A model generated the notes under the pieces. That model was given only the letters and a program-made list of their open reading frames with translations, was not told the origin of the DNA and did no database searches. A stretch of 64,000 nt of DNA from Gordonia araii NBRC 100433 (GTDB lineage Bacteria > Actinomycetota > Actinomycetes > Mycobacteriales > Mycobacteriaceae): contig NZ_BAEE01000045.1 in NCBI RefSeq assembly GCF_000241265.1, positions 1 through 64,000 of the forward strand, in the 5' to 3' direction. This document shows, one piece after another, positions 8,643 to 17,491 of the stretch. Both the position numbers and the translations under genes were made by a program. How positions within the stretch are numbered: the stretch's first letter is position 1; each line of letters opens with the position of its first letter.

Positions 8643-10622
8643 ATGGCTGCCGAAACGGACACGACGACACCCGACCAGACCACCGACGATACCGTCGACC
8701 AGACCACCGTCGACGGCGTGCGCGCCGCGCTGGACGGCCCCTGGAAGGCCACCCGCGACGAATTGCGCGAAGCGCTTGCGCGCACCGACCTGCTGCCCGA
8801 CCCGTCGCTCGATCTCGGACCGTCGCGCGCCAAGATCCTCGCCGAGATGAAGGAACTCGCCGCCAACAACTTCGCCGCGGCCGGTTTCCGCACCGAGCAC
8901 GGAGGCACCGGCGACGTCGGCCAGGCGATCGTCGGCATCGAGATGCTGGGCTACGCCGATCTGTCGCTGATGGTGAAGGCGGGCGTGCAGTGGGGTCTGT
9001 TCGGCGGCGCGGTCGAGAACCTCGGCACCCAGCGCCACCACGACCGCTACGTCAAGGACCTGATCAATCTGGACCTGCTCGGCTCCTTCGGCATGACCGA
9101 AACCGGTCACGGCTCCAACGTGCAGGCCCTGGAGACGGTCGCCACCTATGACCCGGAGACCCAGGAGTTCGTGATCAACTCCACGACCGAACTGGCCCGC
9201 AAGGACTACATCGGCGGGGCGGCCGAGCACGCAACGGTGTCGGCGGTCTTCGCTCAACTCGTCACCGGCGGACCCGGCGAGGAGCCGCACAGCCGTGGTG
9301 TGCACTGCTTCTTCGTGCCGTTGCGCGACGAGAAGGGCAACGACCTGCCCGGCGTGACCACGTCGGACTGTGGCTACAAGGGCGGTCTGCGCGGCGTGGA
9401 CAACGGCCGCATCATCTTCGACAACGTTCGGATCCCGGCAGAGAACCTGCTGAACCGCTACGCCGACGTCGCCCCCGACGGCACGTACTCGTCGCCGATC
9501 GAAAGCGACAACCGGCGCTTCTTCACGATGCTCGGCACGCTGATCCGCGGTCGCGTCTCGGTCGGGGCGACGGCCGGCGCCGCTGCCCGCAAGGCGCTGA
9601 CGCTCGCGATCCGCTACGGGCTGATCCGCCGCCAGTTCGAGGCACCCGACGGCACCCACGAGATCGCGATCCTCGACTACCGCGCCCACCAGCGGAAGCT
9701 GCTCCCGTTGCTGGCGAAGTCCTATGCGCTTGCCTTCGCGCAGAACGAGCTGACCGCCGAACTGCACGACGTTCAGTCGCAGGACCCCGACGGGGTCGAC
9801 CCGCACCGTCAGCGCCTCCTGGAGAGCTGGGCCGCGGGACTCAAGTCCTACGGCAGCGGGCACGCGAGTCACACGATCAACGTGTGCCGCGAAGCGTGCG
9901 GCGGTGCCGGTTACATGGATGAGAACCAGCTGCCGATCCTGCGCGGCGACATCGATGTATTCACCACCTTCGAGGGCGACAACACCGTGCTGACGCAACT
10001 CGTCGGCAAGGAACTGCTCGGTGTGTACAGCGAGGAGATGCGCGGCCTCAACGCCGCGGGCTGGGTGAAGTTCGTCGCCGGCATGGTGGGCGATGTCGTG
10101 GCGGAGAAGACGGCGGTCCGCCAGGTCGTGCAGACGCTGCTCGACTCCTCCGACGAGAACCCCGACAGCTCCGAACTCACTGAGCGCTCCACGCAGATCC
10201 GCCTGTTCCGCAACCGCGAGGAGCACCTGCGGCGCACCTGCGCACAGCGCCTGCGCAAGGCGGCCGACGCCGACGACCCGTTCACCGTGTTCAACGACGC
10301 ACAAGACCACTTGCTCAAAGCGGCGACGGCCCACATCGAGCGCCAGGTCCTGGAGTCGTTCATCCAGGCGATCGAAGACACCGACTCGCGCTCGGCAGCC
10401 GAACTGCTCGGCAAGGTGTGCGACCTGTTCGTCTACTCCGCGCTAGAGGCGGACCTGTCGTGGTTCCTCATGCACCGCCACGTCTCGGTGGAGCGGGCCA
10501 AGGCGATCCGCCGCGGCGTCAACGAACTGTGCGAGGATCTGCGCCCCCACGCGCGCACCCTCGTCGACGCCTTCGGCATCCCCGAGGAACTCCTGACGGC
10601 GCCGATGCTCGTGCACGGGTAA
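8643..10622 (+). CDS. Acyl-CoA dehydrogenase/oxidase family protein (ACOX-like)
   Basis: At 659 residues it is longer than ordinary acyl-CoA dehydrogenases (about 390) and has the size and layout of acyl-CoA oxidases. FAD-binding segments include GSFGMTETGHGSNV (about residues 152-165). The C-terminal helical domain carries REACGGAGYM and FTTFEGDNTVLTQL, whose Glu (about 442) is the usual oxidase catalytic base. An extra helical domain covers about 480-655. It should introduce the first double bond of beta-oxidation, perhaps passing electrons to oxygen. No beta-oxidation partners lie nearby. Confidence 0.85.
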   Translation: MAAETDTTTPDQTTDDTVDQTTVDGVRAALDGPWKATRDELREALARTDLLPDPSLDLGPSRAKILAEMKELAANNFAAAGFRTEHGGTGDVGQAIVGIEMLGYADLSLMVKAGVQWGLFGGAVENLGTQRHHDRYVKDLINLDLLGSFGMTETGHGSNVQALETVATYDPETQEFVINSTTELARKDYIGGAAEHATVSAVFAQLVTGGPGEEPHSRGVHCFFVPLRDEKGNDLPGVTTSDCGYKGGLRGVDNGRIIFDNVRIPAENLLNRYADVAPDGTYSSPIESDNRRFFTMLGTLIRGRVSVGATAGAAARKALTLAIRYGLIRRQFEAPDGTHEIAILDYRAHQRKLLPLLAKSYALAFAQNELTAELHDVQSQDPDGVDPHRQRLLESWAAGLKSYGSGHASHTINVCREACGGAGYMDENQLPILRGDIDVFTTFEGDNTVLTQLVGKELLGVYSEEMRGLNAAGWVKFVAGMVGDVVAEKTAVRQVVQTLLDSSDENPDSSELTERSTQIRLFRNREEHLRRTCAQRLRKAADADDPFTVFNDAQDHLLKAATAHIERQVLESFIQAIEDTDSRSAAELLGKVCDLFVYSALEADLSWFLMHRHVSVERAKAIRRGVNELCEDLRPHARTLVDAFGIPEELLTAPMLVHG

Positions 10623-10629
10623 GAGTCTG

Positions 10630-10690
10630 CGCGAGAGTGCCGAGCCGATGTGTCGCTATACGGTCCGAGCGCTCGGCACTTCGGACCGAC
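10630..10690. repeat. 61-base stem-loop repeat, copy 1
   Basis: The element begins eight bases after the stop of the acyl-CoA oxidase gene. Arms AGTGCCGAGC and GCTCGGCACT pair over a loop of about 25 bases that holds TATACGGT. A near-identical copy in the same orientation lies at 11514-11573; two substitutions and one indel separate them. It may end transcription of the upstream gene, but no T-tract follows. The apparent ATG of the next gene (10648) is inside the element. Confidence 0.75.
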
Positions 10691-11505
10691 TGCACGACGT
10701 TCAGGGTTGGGAGGGGATCCGGGCCAAGGAGAAGCAGCTCGTCTGGGTCTACGTCTTCTTCGGCGTGATCGCTGTGGCGGCGCTCGTCGTCGGAGTCGAC
10801 GCGGCGGTGCACACGCGCTACCTTGCGGCGGCCTGCTTCGTCGCGGCGGCGGGTGCGGCAGTGGCGCTGCTGGCCATGACTTCGATCGTGCTGGTCTTCC
10901 GGCGCCGGACGAGCCCGCGACTCGAACGCGATACCTCCGGCTCCTTCTTGGTGGATTCCGGCCGCAGCCACGTTGGCGCTTGGGCGTTCTTCTACCTGCT
11001 GTCGGCGATCGCGGCCGGCCTTGCCGCCGTAGGTATCGCCACCGGCCGCATCGACTATGACTCCGCGTCGGCGATGAGCCGCGTCGTCGCCTGGTCGACA
11101 CCGGTGCTGGCGGTTCTCGCTACGACGACGGTGGTGTATTACTTCCTCGGATTCATCCGTTTCCCCCGGGTCGAGGCCACCGCCAAAACGCTATCGATCG
11201 GCGGCTACCGGGCGCGCGAAACGGCGGCGTGGACCGATATCGCGGCCATCGACGCGATGCTCCACAAGAACAACGCCGGGATCGCCTTGCGGCTCGTCGA
11301 CGATGCCCGGGCCGACGTCGACGTCTTCTTCCCGGGGCCGTTCGCCCCGACGCCCGATCGATCGATGACGGTACCCCTCGATGTCTATGCCACCGGCACG
11401 CTGCCGCTGCTGACCCTGCTGCGCTTCTACCTCGATCACCCCGAGGCTAGAAGCGAACTAGAGGACGGCAGCGCCCACAGACGACTCCGCGACGGCGAGA
11501 TCTAG
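10648..11505 (+). CDS. Membrane protein of unknown function, bracketed by stem-loop repeats
   Basis: The 285-residue product has four hydrophobic segments (about residues 32-52, 58-80, 108-130 and 142-165), then a soluble C-terminal domain of about 115 residues, mostly predicted strands, resembling the PH-like tails of small actinobacterial membrane proteins. I do not recognise the family. The only standard start in frame before the first membrane segment is ATG 10648, inside the repeat, so the first 14 or so residues would be repeat-encoded. The true start may be non-canonical near the GGGAGGGG at about 10708. Confidence 0.55.
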   Translation: MCRYTVRALGTSDRLHDVQGWEGIRAKEKQLVWVYVFFGVIAVAALVVGVDAAVHTRYLAAACFVAAAGAAVALLAMTSIVLVFRRRTSPRLERDTSGSFLVDSGRSHVGAWAFFYLLSAIAAGLAAVGIATGRIDYDSASAMSRVVAWSTPVLAVLATTTVVYYFLGFIRFPRVEATAKTLSIGGYRARETAAWTDIAAIDAMLHKNNAGIALRLVDDARADVDVFFPGPFAPTPDRSMTVPLDVYATGTLPLLTLLRFYLDHPEARSELEDGSAHRRLRDGEI

Positions 11506-11513
11506 CCCAGATA

Positions 11514-11573
11514 CGCGAGAGTGCCGAGCGGATGTGTCGCTATACGGTCCGAACGCTCGGCACTTCGGCCGAC
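11514..11573. terminator. Stem-loop repeat, copy 2, between convergent genes
   Basis: This second copy of the 61-base element has perfect 11-base arms, AGTGCCGAGCG and CGCTCGGCACT. It starts nine bases after the stop at 11505 and ends seven bases before the end of the convergent gene at 11581, a position suited to a bidirectional terminator. No T-run is present, as is common for actinobacterial stem-loops. Confidence 0.6.
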
Positions 11574-11580
11574 AGGCCGG

Positions 11581-12186
11581 CTAGAGGCCCAACTGGACCG
11601 CTAGGTGGGCCTCGGTGAGTTCGGTGCGCAACCGATCCACGTCGCGGGCCCAGGCCTGGGCGAGTTTGCCGTTGGTCGTCTTGATCCCGATCCCTTTGCG
11701 GCCGCGCGGTACGCCGGGAAGCTCGCCGAGAGCGGGAGCCTTCTCCCACTCCTTCGTCTCGGTGCCTTCGTTCGACGGGTAGATGGTGTCGATGTCGGCG
11801 AGGTGGAGTCGGCGTTCCCCGCACCGCAGGGTCTTCTCGGTCAGCTCGACGCTCACGTGGCGGCGTGCCGCGGTGATCCACAGGTACATGAAGCCGGTGA
11901 TGATGACGAAGAAGATGCCCATGACGACCCAGTGCACCTGCCCCGGCCCCATGGCCTCCATGATCAGGATCGATCCGATGAGGACGGGGCCGATAGCCAT
12001 CGGCCACCACGCCGCCCCCGGCTCGGCGTAGAGCACCTCGCCGACGTCCTCGGGTATCGGCGTCAGGCCGTCGTCGGCCGCATCCTCGTCCTGCTCTGCC
12101 TCCGACGACGACTCGTCGTCGAAAGCGTCCTCGTCGAACGATTCGTCCTCGGGCCGGCCGTCGGCGCCGCTTACTGCCTCACTCAC
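11581..12186 (-). CDS. Small membrane protein with acidic N-terminus (DUF3093-like)
   Basis: GTG 12186 has GGGAGG six bases upstream and overlaps the end of the gene before it. The 201-residue product starts with about 45 residues rich in Asp, Glu and Ser. Then come LYAEPGAAWWPM, two membrane segments (about 64-84 and 90-112) and a C-terminal domain with the pattern ELTEKTLRCGERRLHLADI. This layout resembles DUF3093 proteins, though the assignment is from memory and tentative. The function is unknown. Confidence 0.6.
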   Translation of the reverse strand: MSEAVSGADGRPEDESFDEDAFDDESSSEAEQDEDAADDGLTPIPEDVGEVLYAEPGAAWWPMAIGPVLIGSILIMEAMGPGQVHWVVMGIFFVIITGFMYLWITAARRHVSVELTEKTLRCGERRLHLADIDTIYPSNEGTETKEWEKAPALGELPGVPRGRKGIGIKTTNGKLAQAWARDVDRLRTELTEAHLAVQLGL

Positions 12187-12895
12187 GACTGCCTCCCGGC
12201 GTCTCGGGTGGCTGCGCCCCACTGGGCGGCGTTGTTCCGGGCTGCGGCGACCCTGGTTGCGACGGCCCTGTCTGAGGCGCCTCCGGCTGCGCGGGACCGT
12301 ATTGAGGCGTCCCGTACTGCGGTGGCTGCCACGGCTGCTGCCACGTGCCGGCAGTCGGTAGCGCCGGCGCCTTGGCGGCTGTCCGGAATTCGGCCATCTC
12401 CCGGCAGTAGGTGTCCGCGTCGCGCCGCATCAGGCACAGCAGCGCCCCGGCGGCACAACCACCCGCGATGATCTGCGGTGCCTGCGTCCACGACGAGGCG
12501 CCGCCGAACGCCATGATCGCTCCGACGACGACGTAGGCGCTCAACCCGGCCAGGATCAGGCGGCCCCAGTTGTATCCGGAGCGGGCGAAGTACATCGCGG
12601 CGAGGGCGATCGTCGCCCCGATCAGCACGGTCACGATCGATATCGCGACGATCACGCCGGTGTTGGTCATCAACTCCGCCGACCTGCGCACCGATTCGCT
12701 CGCGTCTTTGGGCAGCGTGTTCCGGCGCTCGATCATCGCGTCACGGACCACCGGATAGCTCCCGAGCTGGGCGACGGCCATCGCCGCGATCACCACCAGC
12801 CACAACTCGGTCGCGATGGCGATGGAACTGGCCAGCGTCGGCCGCTTGGGCGGCTCGGGCCACGATCCGCCGGCGACGGGTTGGGGAACGCTCAT
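12179..12895 (-). CDS. Membrane protein with Pro/Gln-rich tail, function unknown
   Basis: The 238-residue protein has a short proline-rich start, four membrane segments (about 26-46, 78-100, 108-128 and 135-152) and a disordered tail from about 175, made of repeated Q-Y-G-P and P-Q-P-G units. Such tails are common on actinobacterial envelope proteins. The gene overlaps the next one by eight bases, so the two are probably co-transcribed. No enzymatic motif is visible. Confidence 0.6.
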   Translation of the reverse strand: MSVPQPVAGGSWPEPPKRPTLASSIAIATELWLVVIAAMAVAQLGSYPVVRDAMIERRNTLPKDASESVRRSAELMTNTGVIVAISIVTVLIGATIALAAMYFARSGYNWGRLILAGLSAYVVVGAIMAFGGASSWTQAPQIIAGGCAAGALLCLMRRDADTYCREMAEFRTAAKAPALPTAGTWQQPWQPPQYGTPQYGPAQPEAPQTGPSQPGSPQPGTTPPSGAQPPETPGGSRE

Positions 12896-12940
12896 TCCTC
12901 CAGGCTACTGATCTCCGTCGGCGGTGGAAGCCCTTGGGTC

Positions 12941-13495
12941 CTACACGTGGCTGCTGCCGAACGCGTCGGCGTAGCGACGCTCCAGAGCGTGCACTTCCGA
13001 CGCCGGGGGCATGCCGACCGGTTCGGCGTCTAGGGCGGCGGCCAGTCGGTCGAGGCAGACGTGGTAGCCGGCGGCCGGGTCCTCGACCCCGGACACGTCG
13101 GGGGCCGCACCGAGCCAGACGGTGAAGACCAGCACGGTGCCGTCACCGTCGGGGGTGAGCACGTAGTGAAGCCGTTCGGTGTCCCACCGGAATTCGAGCT
13201 CGTGCGGAGGATTCCACGTCACCAGCTCGCCGTGGAGCACCGGTGGCAGCCCCGTCATCCCCATTTCATCGGTCGCGTATTCGACGGTTTCTGGCCAGAA
13301 CGTGAAAGTCAGGTCCGCACCGGGGCGGCCGAAACCCGCGATGTCGGTGGGAAACCACTGCCGGAGGCTGTCGGATTCGGTCAGCGCGCGCCACACCTTG
13401 GCCACCGGATGCCGCAGCACGCGCTCGTACCGGATCCCGACGAGATCGCCGTCCCGCTGGATCTGCCCGAGGTGTTCTCGTGCCGTATTCGTCAT
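12941..13495 (-). CDS. SRPBCC (AHSA1/START-like) domain protein
   Basis: The 184-residue protein has the AHSA1-type signature of a helix-grip fold: ERVLRHPVAKVWRALTESDSLRQWF near the start and repeated strands ending in VLVFTVWL. These proteins bind small hydrophobic ligands. The gene starts three bases after the stop of the ArsR-family gene. ArsR/SRPBCC pairs are common in actinobacteria and usually autoregulated. The ligand is unknown. Confidence 0.85.
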   Translation of the reverse strand: MTNTAREHLGQIQRDGDLVGIRYERVLRHPVAKVWRALTESDSLRQWFPTDIAGFGRPGADLTFTFWPETVEYATDEMGMTGLPPVLHGELVTWNPPHELEFRWDTERLHYVLTPDGDGTVLVFTVWLGAAPDVSGVEDPAAGYHVCLDRLAAALDAEPVGMPPASEVHALERRYADAFGSSHV

Positions 13496-13498
13496 CGC

Positions 13499-13810
13499 TC
13501 ACTCCATTTCGTCGAGGTGTTCGGCCAAGGCGTCGAGACGGTCCGCCCAGATCTCACGGAAGGGCGCGAGCCAGGTTTCGACTTCGCGCAGCGCTCCCGG
13601 GGCGACGGAGTAGTGCCGCCGCGTCCCGTCGACGCGGACCGCGACCAGCCCCGCGTCATCCAGCACCCGCAAATGCTTGGAGACACTCGGCTGCGCGACC
13701 TCCAGTTCGCCGACCAACTCGCCGACAGAGCGTTCGCGGCCCCGGAGTGAATCGAGAATCCGGCGACGGGTCTCGTCGGCGATCACGGTGAACACGTCTC
13801 GCTCGGCCAT
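13499..13810 (-). CDS. ArsR-family transcriptional regulator
   Basis: The 103-residue protein is a single winged-helix domain. VIADETRRRILDSLRGRERSVGELV is followed by the recognition helix in VAQPSVSKHLRVLDDAGLV and a beta-hairpin wing (VRVDGTRRHYSV). The usual metal-binding cysteines (CxC) are absent, so it belongs to the non-metal branch often paired with SRPBCC proteins. It probably represses itself through the operator at 13820-13853. The ATG lies about eight bases after a -10 and is probably leaderless. Confidence 0.88.
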   Translation of the reverse strand: MAERDVFTVIADETRRRILDSLRGRERSVGELVGELEVAQPSVSKHLRVLDDAGLVAVRVDGTRRHYSVAPGALREVETWLAPFREIWADRLDALAEHLDEME

Positions 13811-13819
13811 GCAGTCAAG

Positions 13820-13853
13820 TATTCCCCGCCAGGAATATGCCTGTCAAGGAATA
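13820..13853 (-). promoter_or_regulatory. Promoter and operator of the ArsR/SRPBCC pair
   Basis: On the minus strand, TTGACA (13847-13842) is followed 18 bases later by AATACT (13823-13818), eight bases before the ArsR ATG. A perfect inverted repeat, TATTCC then six bases then GGAATA, spans 13820-13837 over the -10 and spacer. A further GGAATA half-site is at 13848-13853, next to the -35. The layout fits ArsR repression by blocking polymerase. Confidence 0.6.
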
Positions 13854-13870
13854 TAGCTCGCGATCTCCGC

Positions 13871-14854
13871 TCAGCGGAGCCAGCCGGCGGCTTCGGCCGC
13901 CCAATACGTCAGGACGATCGTCGCCCCGGCCCGGCGGATGGACGTGATCGACTCGAGCACCGCAGCACGTCGGTCGATCCACCCACGCTCGGCGGCGGCG
14001 CTGATCATCGAGTACTCGCCGCTGACCTGATACGCGGCGACCGGGACGGTGGTGTGGTCGGCGACGTCGGAGAGCACGTCGAGATAGCCCATCGCCGGCT
14101 TGACCATCACCATGTCGGCGCCTTCGGCGAGATCGAGTTCCAGCTCGCGCAGCGCCTCGGTACGGTTCGCCGAATCCTGCTGATACGTACGGCGGTCACC
14201 GTCGAGCGAGGAGTCGACCGCGTCGCGGAAAGGCCCGTAGAACGCTGACGCGTACTTCGCGGTGTAGGCGAGCAACGCCGTGTCGGTGAACCCCGCGTTG
14301 TCGAGCGCACCGCGGATCGCCGCGATCTGGCCGTCCATCATGCCGCTGGGCCCCAGCACGTGCGCCCCGGCCCGTGCCTGTGCGACCGCCATCGCCGCGT
14401 ACCGCTCCAGCGTGGCGTCGTTGTCGACGCGGCTGTCGTCGTCGAGCACGCCGCAGTGGCCGTGGTCGGTGAACTCGTCGAGACACGTATCGGCCATCAG
14501 GACGGTGGCGTCGCCGAGGTCGGCCCGCACCGCCTCCAGCGCACGGTTGAGGATCCCGTCGACACGGTCGGCACCGGAACCGACGGCATCCTTGTCGGCC
14601 GCGCGGGGCACGCCGAACAGCATCAGTCCGCCGACACCGGCGGCGACGGCCTCCTCGGCCGCGGCGCGCAGCGAGTCGATCGTGTGCTGCACGACGCCGG
14701 GCATCGAGGCAATCGGCTTGGGCTCGGCGAGCCCGTCGGCGACGAACATCGGCAACACCAACTGCCGCGGCGCCACCTCGGTCTCGGCGACGAGCCGGCG
14801 CATGGCGGCGCTCGACCGCAGGCGGCGGGGGCGGATGGTCGGCTTGTCGGTCAC
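13871..14854 (-). CDS. hemB: Delta-aminolevulinic acid dehydratase (porphobilinogen synthase)
   Basis: HemB condenses two 5-aminolevulinate molecules to porphobilinogen. The 327-residue protein has the Schiff-base lysines in [16 protein letters not shown] (about residue 201) and [11 protein letters not shown] (about 255). The metal-site segment reads [16 protein letters not shown]: the middle cysteine of the classic Zn triad is an Asp, as in enzymes that do not depend on catalytic zinc. GTG 14854 lies 18 bases after hemD in the hem operon. Confidence 0.95.
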   Translation of the reverse strand: MTDKPTIRPRRLRSSAAMRRLVAETEVAPRQLVLPMFVADGLAEPKPIASMPGVVQHTIDSLRAAAEEAVAAGVGGLMLFGVPRAADKDAVGSGADRVDGILNRALEAVRADLGDATVLMADTCLDEFTDHGHCGVLDDDSRVDNDATLERYAAMAVAQARAGAHVLGPSGMMDGQIAAIRGALDNAGFTDTALLAYTAKYASAFYGPFRDAVDSSLDGDRRTYQQDSANRTEALRELELDLAEGADMVMVKPAMGYLDVLSDVADHTTVPVAAYQVSGEYSMISAAAERGWIDRRAAVLESITSIRRAGATIVLTYWAAEAAGWLR

Positions 14855-14872
14855 GTCGTCGAGTCTAGAAAC

Positions 14873-16519
14873 CTAGGACCGCGAGCGGCGCGACTTCTTG
14901 CGCGGCGGAGGCAACGCGCCTTCGGCGCGCAACCGTGCGGCGTGCGCGGCAAGCGCCTCGACCAGGTCCGGGATGGACGCGGTCTCGGGCCGCACGTCGA
15001 CGCGCAGACCGAACTCGGCCGCGGTCTCGGCGGTCTTCGGCCCGATGCAGGCGACAATCGTCCGAGCGTGCGGCTTACCCGCGATTCCGACCAGGTTGCG
15101 GACCGTCGAACTCGACGTGAAGCACACCGCGTCGAACCCGCCGGTCTTGATCATCTCGCGCGTCTCGGCGGGCGGCGGCGCGGCGCGCACCGTCCGGTAG
15201 GCGGTGACGTCGTCGATCTCCCAGCCGCGCTCGCGCAATCCTTCGGCGAGGGTTTCGGTCGCGATGTCGGCGCGCGGCAGCAGGACGCGGTTGACCGGGT
15301 CGAACACCTCGTCGTAGGGCGGGAAGTCCTCCAGCAGGCCCAGCGACGACTGCTCGCCGGAGGGCACCAGCTCGGGTTCGATGCCGAATGCGCGCACGCG
15401 ATCGGCGGTGGCCTCGCCGACGCAGGCGATCTTGACGCCGGAGAACGCACGGGCGTCCAGGCCGAACTCGGCGAACTTCTCCCACACGGCGCGCACCGAG
15501 TTCGTCGAGGTGAACACCACCCACTGGTAGCGGCCGTCGACGAGCCCCTTGACGGCGCGTTCCATCTGCGCCGGGGACCGCGGCGGCTCCACCGCGATCG
15601 TCGGAACCTCCTTGGGGATCGCACCGTGGCTGACGAGGCGCTCGCTCATGTCGGCGGCCTGTTCCTTGGTGCGCGGCACCAGCACGGTCCAGCCGTACAG
15701 CGCGCGCGACTCCCACCAGGAGAGCTTGCCGCGCTGGTTGACGACCTTGCCGACGGTGAGCAGCAGCGGTCCGGTCAACTCTCCGCCGCGCTCGGCGGCG
15801 GTTTCCAGGGTCGCCTCGATGGTCCGCTGGGCGCACGTGGTGCCGTTGACGGTGATGGCCACGGGCGTCGACGCCGAGAGCCCGTGCTCGATCAGCGCAC
15901 CGGCCGCCTCAGCCAGGTGGCTCGCCGTGCCGTGCAGGACCAGCGGCGCTGGGGCCGCGGCCAGGCCGGCCCAGTCGACGTCACCCCGCACGTCGGCGAC
16001 GGTGTAGCCGGATCCCAGCGGCATCCCCGCGTAGCTCGGCACCACCGCGGCGGCGGGCAGCCCGGGCAGCACCTCGAATTGAACGACGGTGCGCGCCACG
16101 GCGGTCACCTCGGCCAGGACCGCGTTGGAGGTCAGGGGGTCGCCGGCAACGACGCGAACGACGTCGATGCCCGTCTTGGCGGTGGTGACGAGCGTCTTGG
16201 CGACATCGGCGGGATCGCCGAGGGCCGGATGAACGCTGACCGGATCTTCAACGGCGTCCTCGGCGGCTTCGCCCTCGTCGCCGGCCTCGACCGGATCGGG
16301 CTGGCTCGCCTTGGTGCGGCGTGTCGTGGGGGCGACCTCGGGCCGGTGCACCGATCCGATCAGATCGACGACGCCCGGCGGGACGTCGGGATCGATAAAG
16401 GCGGTCGTCGCGTTGGTCAGCACGCTGCGTGCGCGCACCGTCAACAGGTCCGGGTCGCCGGGACCGGCGCCCACGAACAGAATCCGCCCCGGGGTGACCT
16501 TCTTCGTCGTCCGGCTCAT
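14873..16519 (-). CDS. hemD: Fused uroporphyrinogen-III methyltransferase-like / uroporphyrinogen-III synthase
   Basis: The 548-residue fusion has an N-terminal tetrapyrrole methylase domain (about 8-250; VGAGPGDPDLLTVRA binds SAM in this family) and a C-terminal HemD domain (about 262-520) that cyclises hydroxymethylbilane to uroporphyrinogen III. The methylase part carries an insert of about 45 residues, rich in Glu, Asp and Pro, near 58-103, and its metal-ligand regions are poorly kept, so SUMT activity is uncertain. ATG 16519 is preferred over GTG 16528 because AGGAG lies ten bases upstream. It corresponds to Rv0511. Confidence 0.92.
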   Translation of the reverse strand: MSRTTKKVTPGRILFVGAGPGDPDLLTVRARSVLTNATTAFIDPDVPPGVVDLIGSVHRPEVAPTTRRTKASQPDPVEAGDEGEAAEDAVEDPVSVHPALGDPADVAKTLVTTAKTGIDVVRVVAGDPLTSNAVLAEVTAVARTVVQFEVLPGLPAAAVVPSYAGMPLGSGYTVADVRGDVDWAGLAAAPAPLVLHGTASHLAEAAGALIEHGLSASTPVAITVNGTTCAQRTIEATLETAAERGGELTGPLLLTVGKVVNQRGKLSWWESRALYGWTVLVPRTKEQAADMSERLVSHGAIPKEVPTIAVEPPRSPAQMERAVKGLVDGRYQWVVFTSTNSVRAVWEKFAEFGLDARAFSGVKIACVGEATADRVRAFGIEPELVPSGEQSSLGLLEDFPPYDEVFDPVNRVLLPRADIATETLAEGLRERGWEIDDVTAYRTVRAAPPPAETREMIKTGGFDAVCFTSSSTVRNLVGIAGKPHARTIVACIGPKTAETAAEFGLRVDVRPETASIPDLVEALAAHAARLRAEGALPPPRKKSRRSRS

Positions 16520-16561
16520 CAGTCGCACTCTCCTACCCCTCGCGGGGTGGTAGTTCGTCTG

Positions 16562-17491
16562 CTAGGCCAGAAGCGATGCGGCTCCTGACTCCAGCATTTC
16601 CGCTGCGAGCGCGCGCCCCACGTCCACCGCCTGCTCGATCGGTCCGACCGCCGAACTGCGGATCACATCGGATCCGTCTACGGCCGCGACCGCCGCGCGC
16701 AGCGACAGTTCGAGGAAGATCCGACCGTCGTCGTCGAGTGACTCGACGACCTCGGCGTAGGCCCCGACCGGTGCGGTGCAGCCGGCCTCCAGGGCCGCCA
16801 GCAGCGCGCGCTCGGCATCGACCGCGGCACGAGAGGACGGATCGTCCAACGTGGCGAGCGTGCTCACCAGTTGGGCATCGTCAGCGCGGCATTCGACGGC
16901 CAGTGCGCCCTGGGCCGGTGCCGGTAACAGCACCACCGGGTCGAACGCTTCGGCGATGACCTCTGTCCTGCCGATGCGAGCCAACCCGGCCCGGGCGACC
17001 ACGACTGCGTCGAGTTCACCGTTGGCGACTTTGCCCAACCGAGAATCTAGGTTGCCTCTTAGGGGGCGGATTTCCAAACCGAGACCCGATGCTCTAAGCT
17101 GTGCCACCCTTCGCGGGGCAGACGTCCCGACCGTCGACCCCGGCGGCAGCTCCCCCAACACCCGGTTTCCGGCGCTGACCAGCGCATCTCGCGCATCTTC
17201 ACGGGGCGGAACGGCCGCGATGACCAGGTCGGATTCCGGTGCTGTCGGCAAATCTTTGTACGAGTGCACGGCGACGTCGATTTCGTCGTTGCGCAGTGCG
17301 ATGCGCAGCGCTGTGGTGAACACCCCGACGCCGATCTCGGCCACCGGGGCGGCCGACAGGTCGCCCTCGGTCTTGATGATCACCAGCTCCGCGGCGTGGC
17401 CGGCGTCGGTCAACGCCTGCGCAACGTGCCCGGCCTGCGTGGTGGCCAGCAATGATCCGCGGGTTCCGATGCGCAGCACCGGTGATGTCAT
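16562..17491 (-). CDS. hemC: Hydroxymethylbilane synthase (porphobilinogen deaminase)
   Basis: HemC polymerises four porphobilinogens on its dipyrromethane cofactor. The 309-residue protein starts with [16 protein letters not shown]. It has the catalytic Asp in [13 protein letters not shown], the arginine-rich APRRVAQL and [10 protein letters not shown] segments, and the cofactor cysteine in [13 protein letters not shown] (about residue 240). ATG 17491 overlaps the hemA stop as ATGA. Confidence 0.97.
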   Translation of the reverse strand: MTSPVLRIGTRGSLLATTQAGHVAQALTDAGHAAELVIIKTEGDLSAAPVAEIGVGVFTTALRIALRNDEIDVAVHSYKDLPTAPESDLVIAAVPPREDARDALVSAGNRVLGELPPGSTVGTSAPRRVAQLRASGLGLEIRPLRGNLDSRLGKVANGELDAVVVARAGLARIGRTEVIAEAFDPVVLLPAPAQGALAVECRADDAQLVSTLATLDDPSSRAAVDAERALLAALEAGCTAPVGAYAEVVESLDDDGRIFLELSLRAAVAAVDGSDVIRSSAVGPIEQAVDVGRALAAEMLESGAASLLA

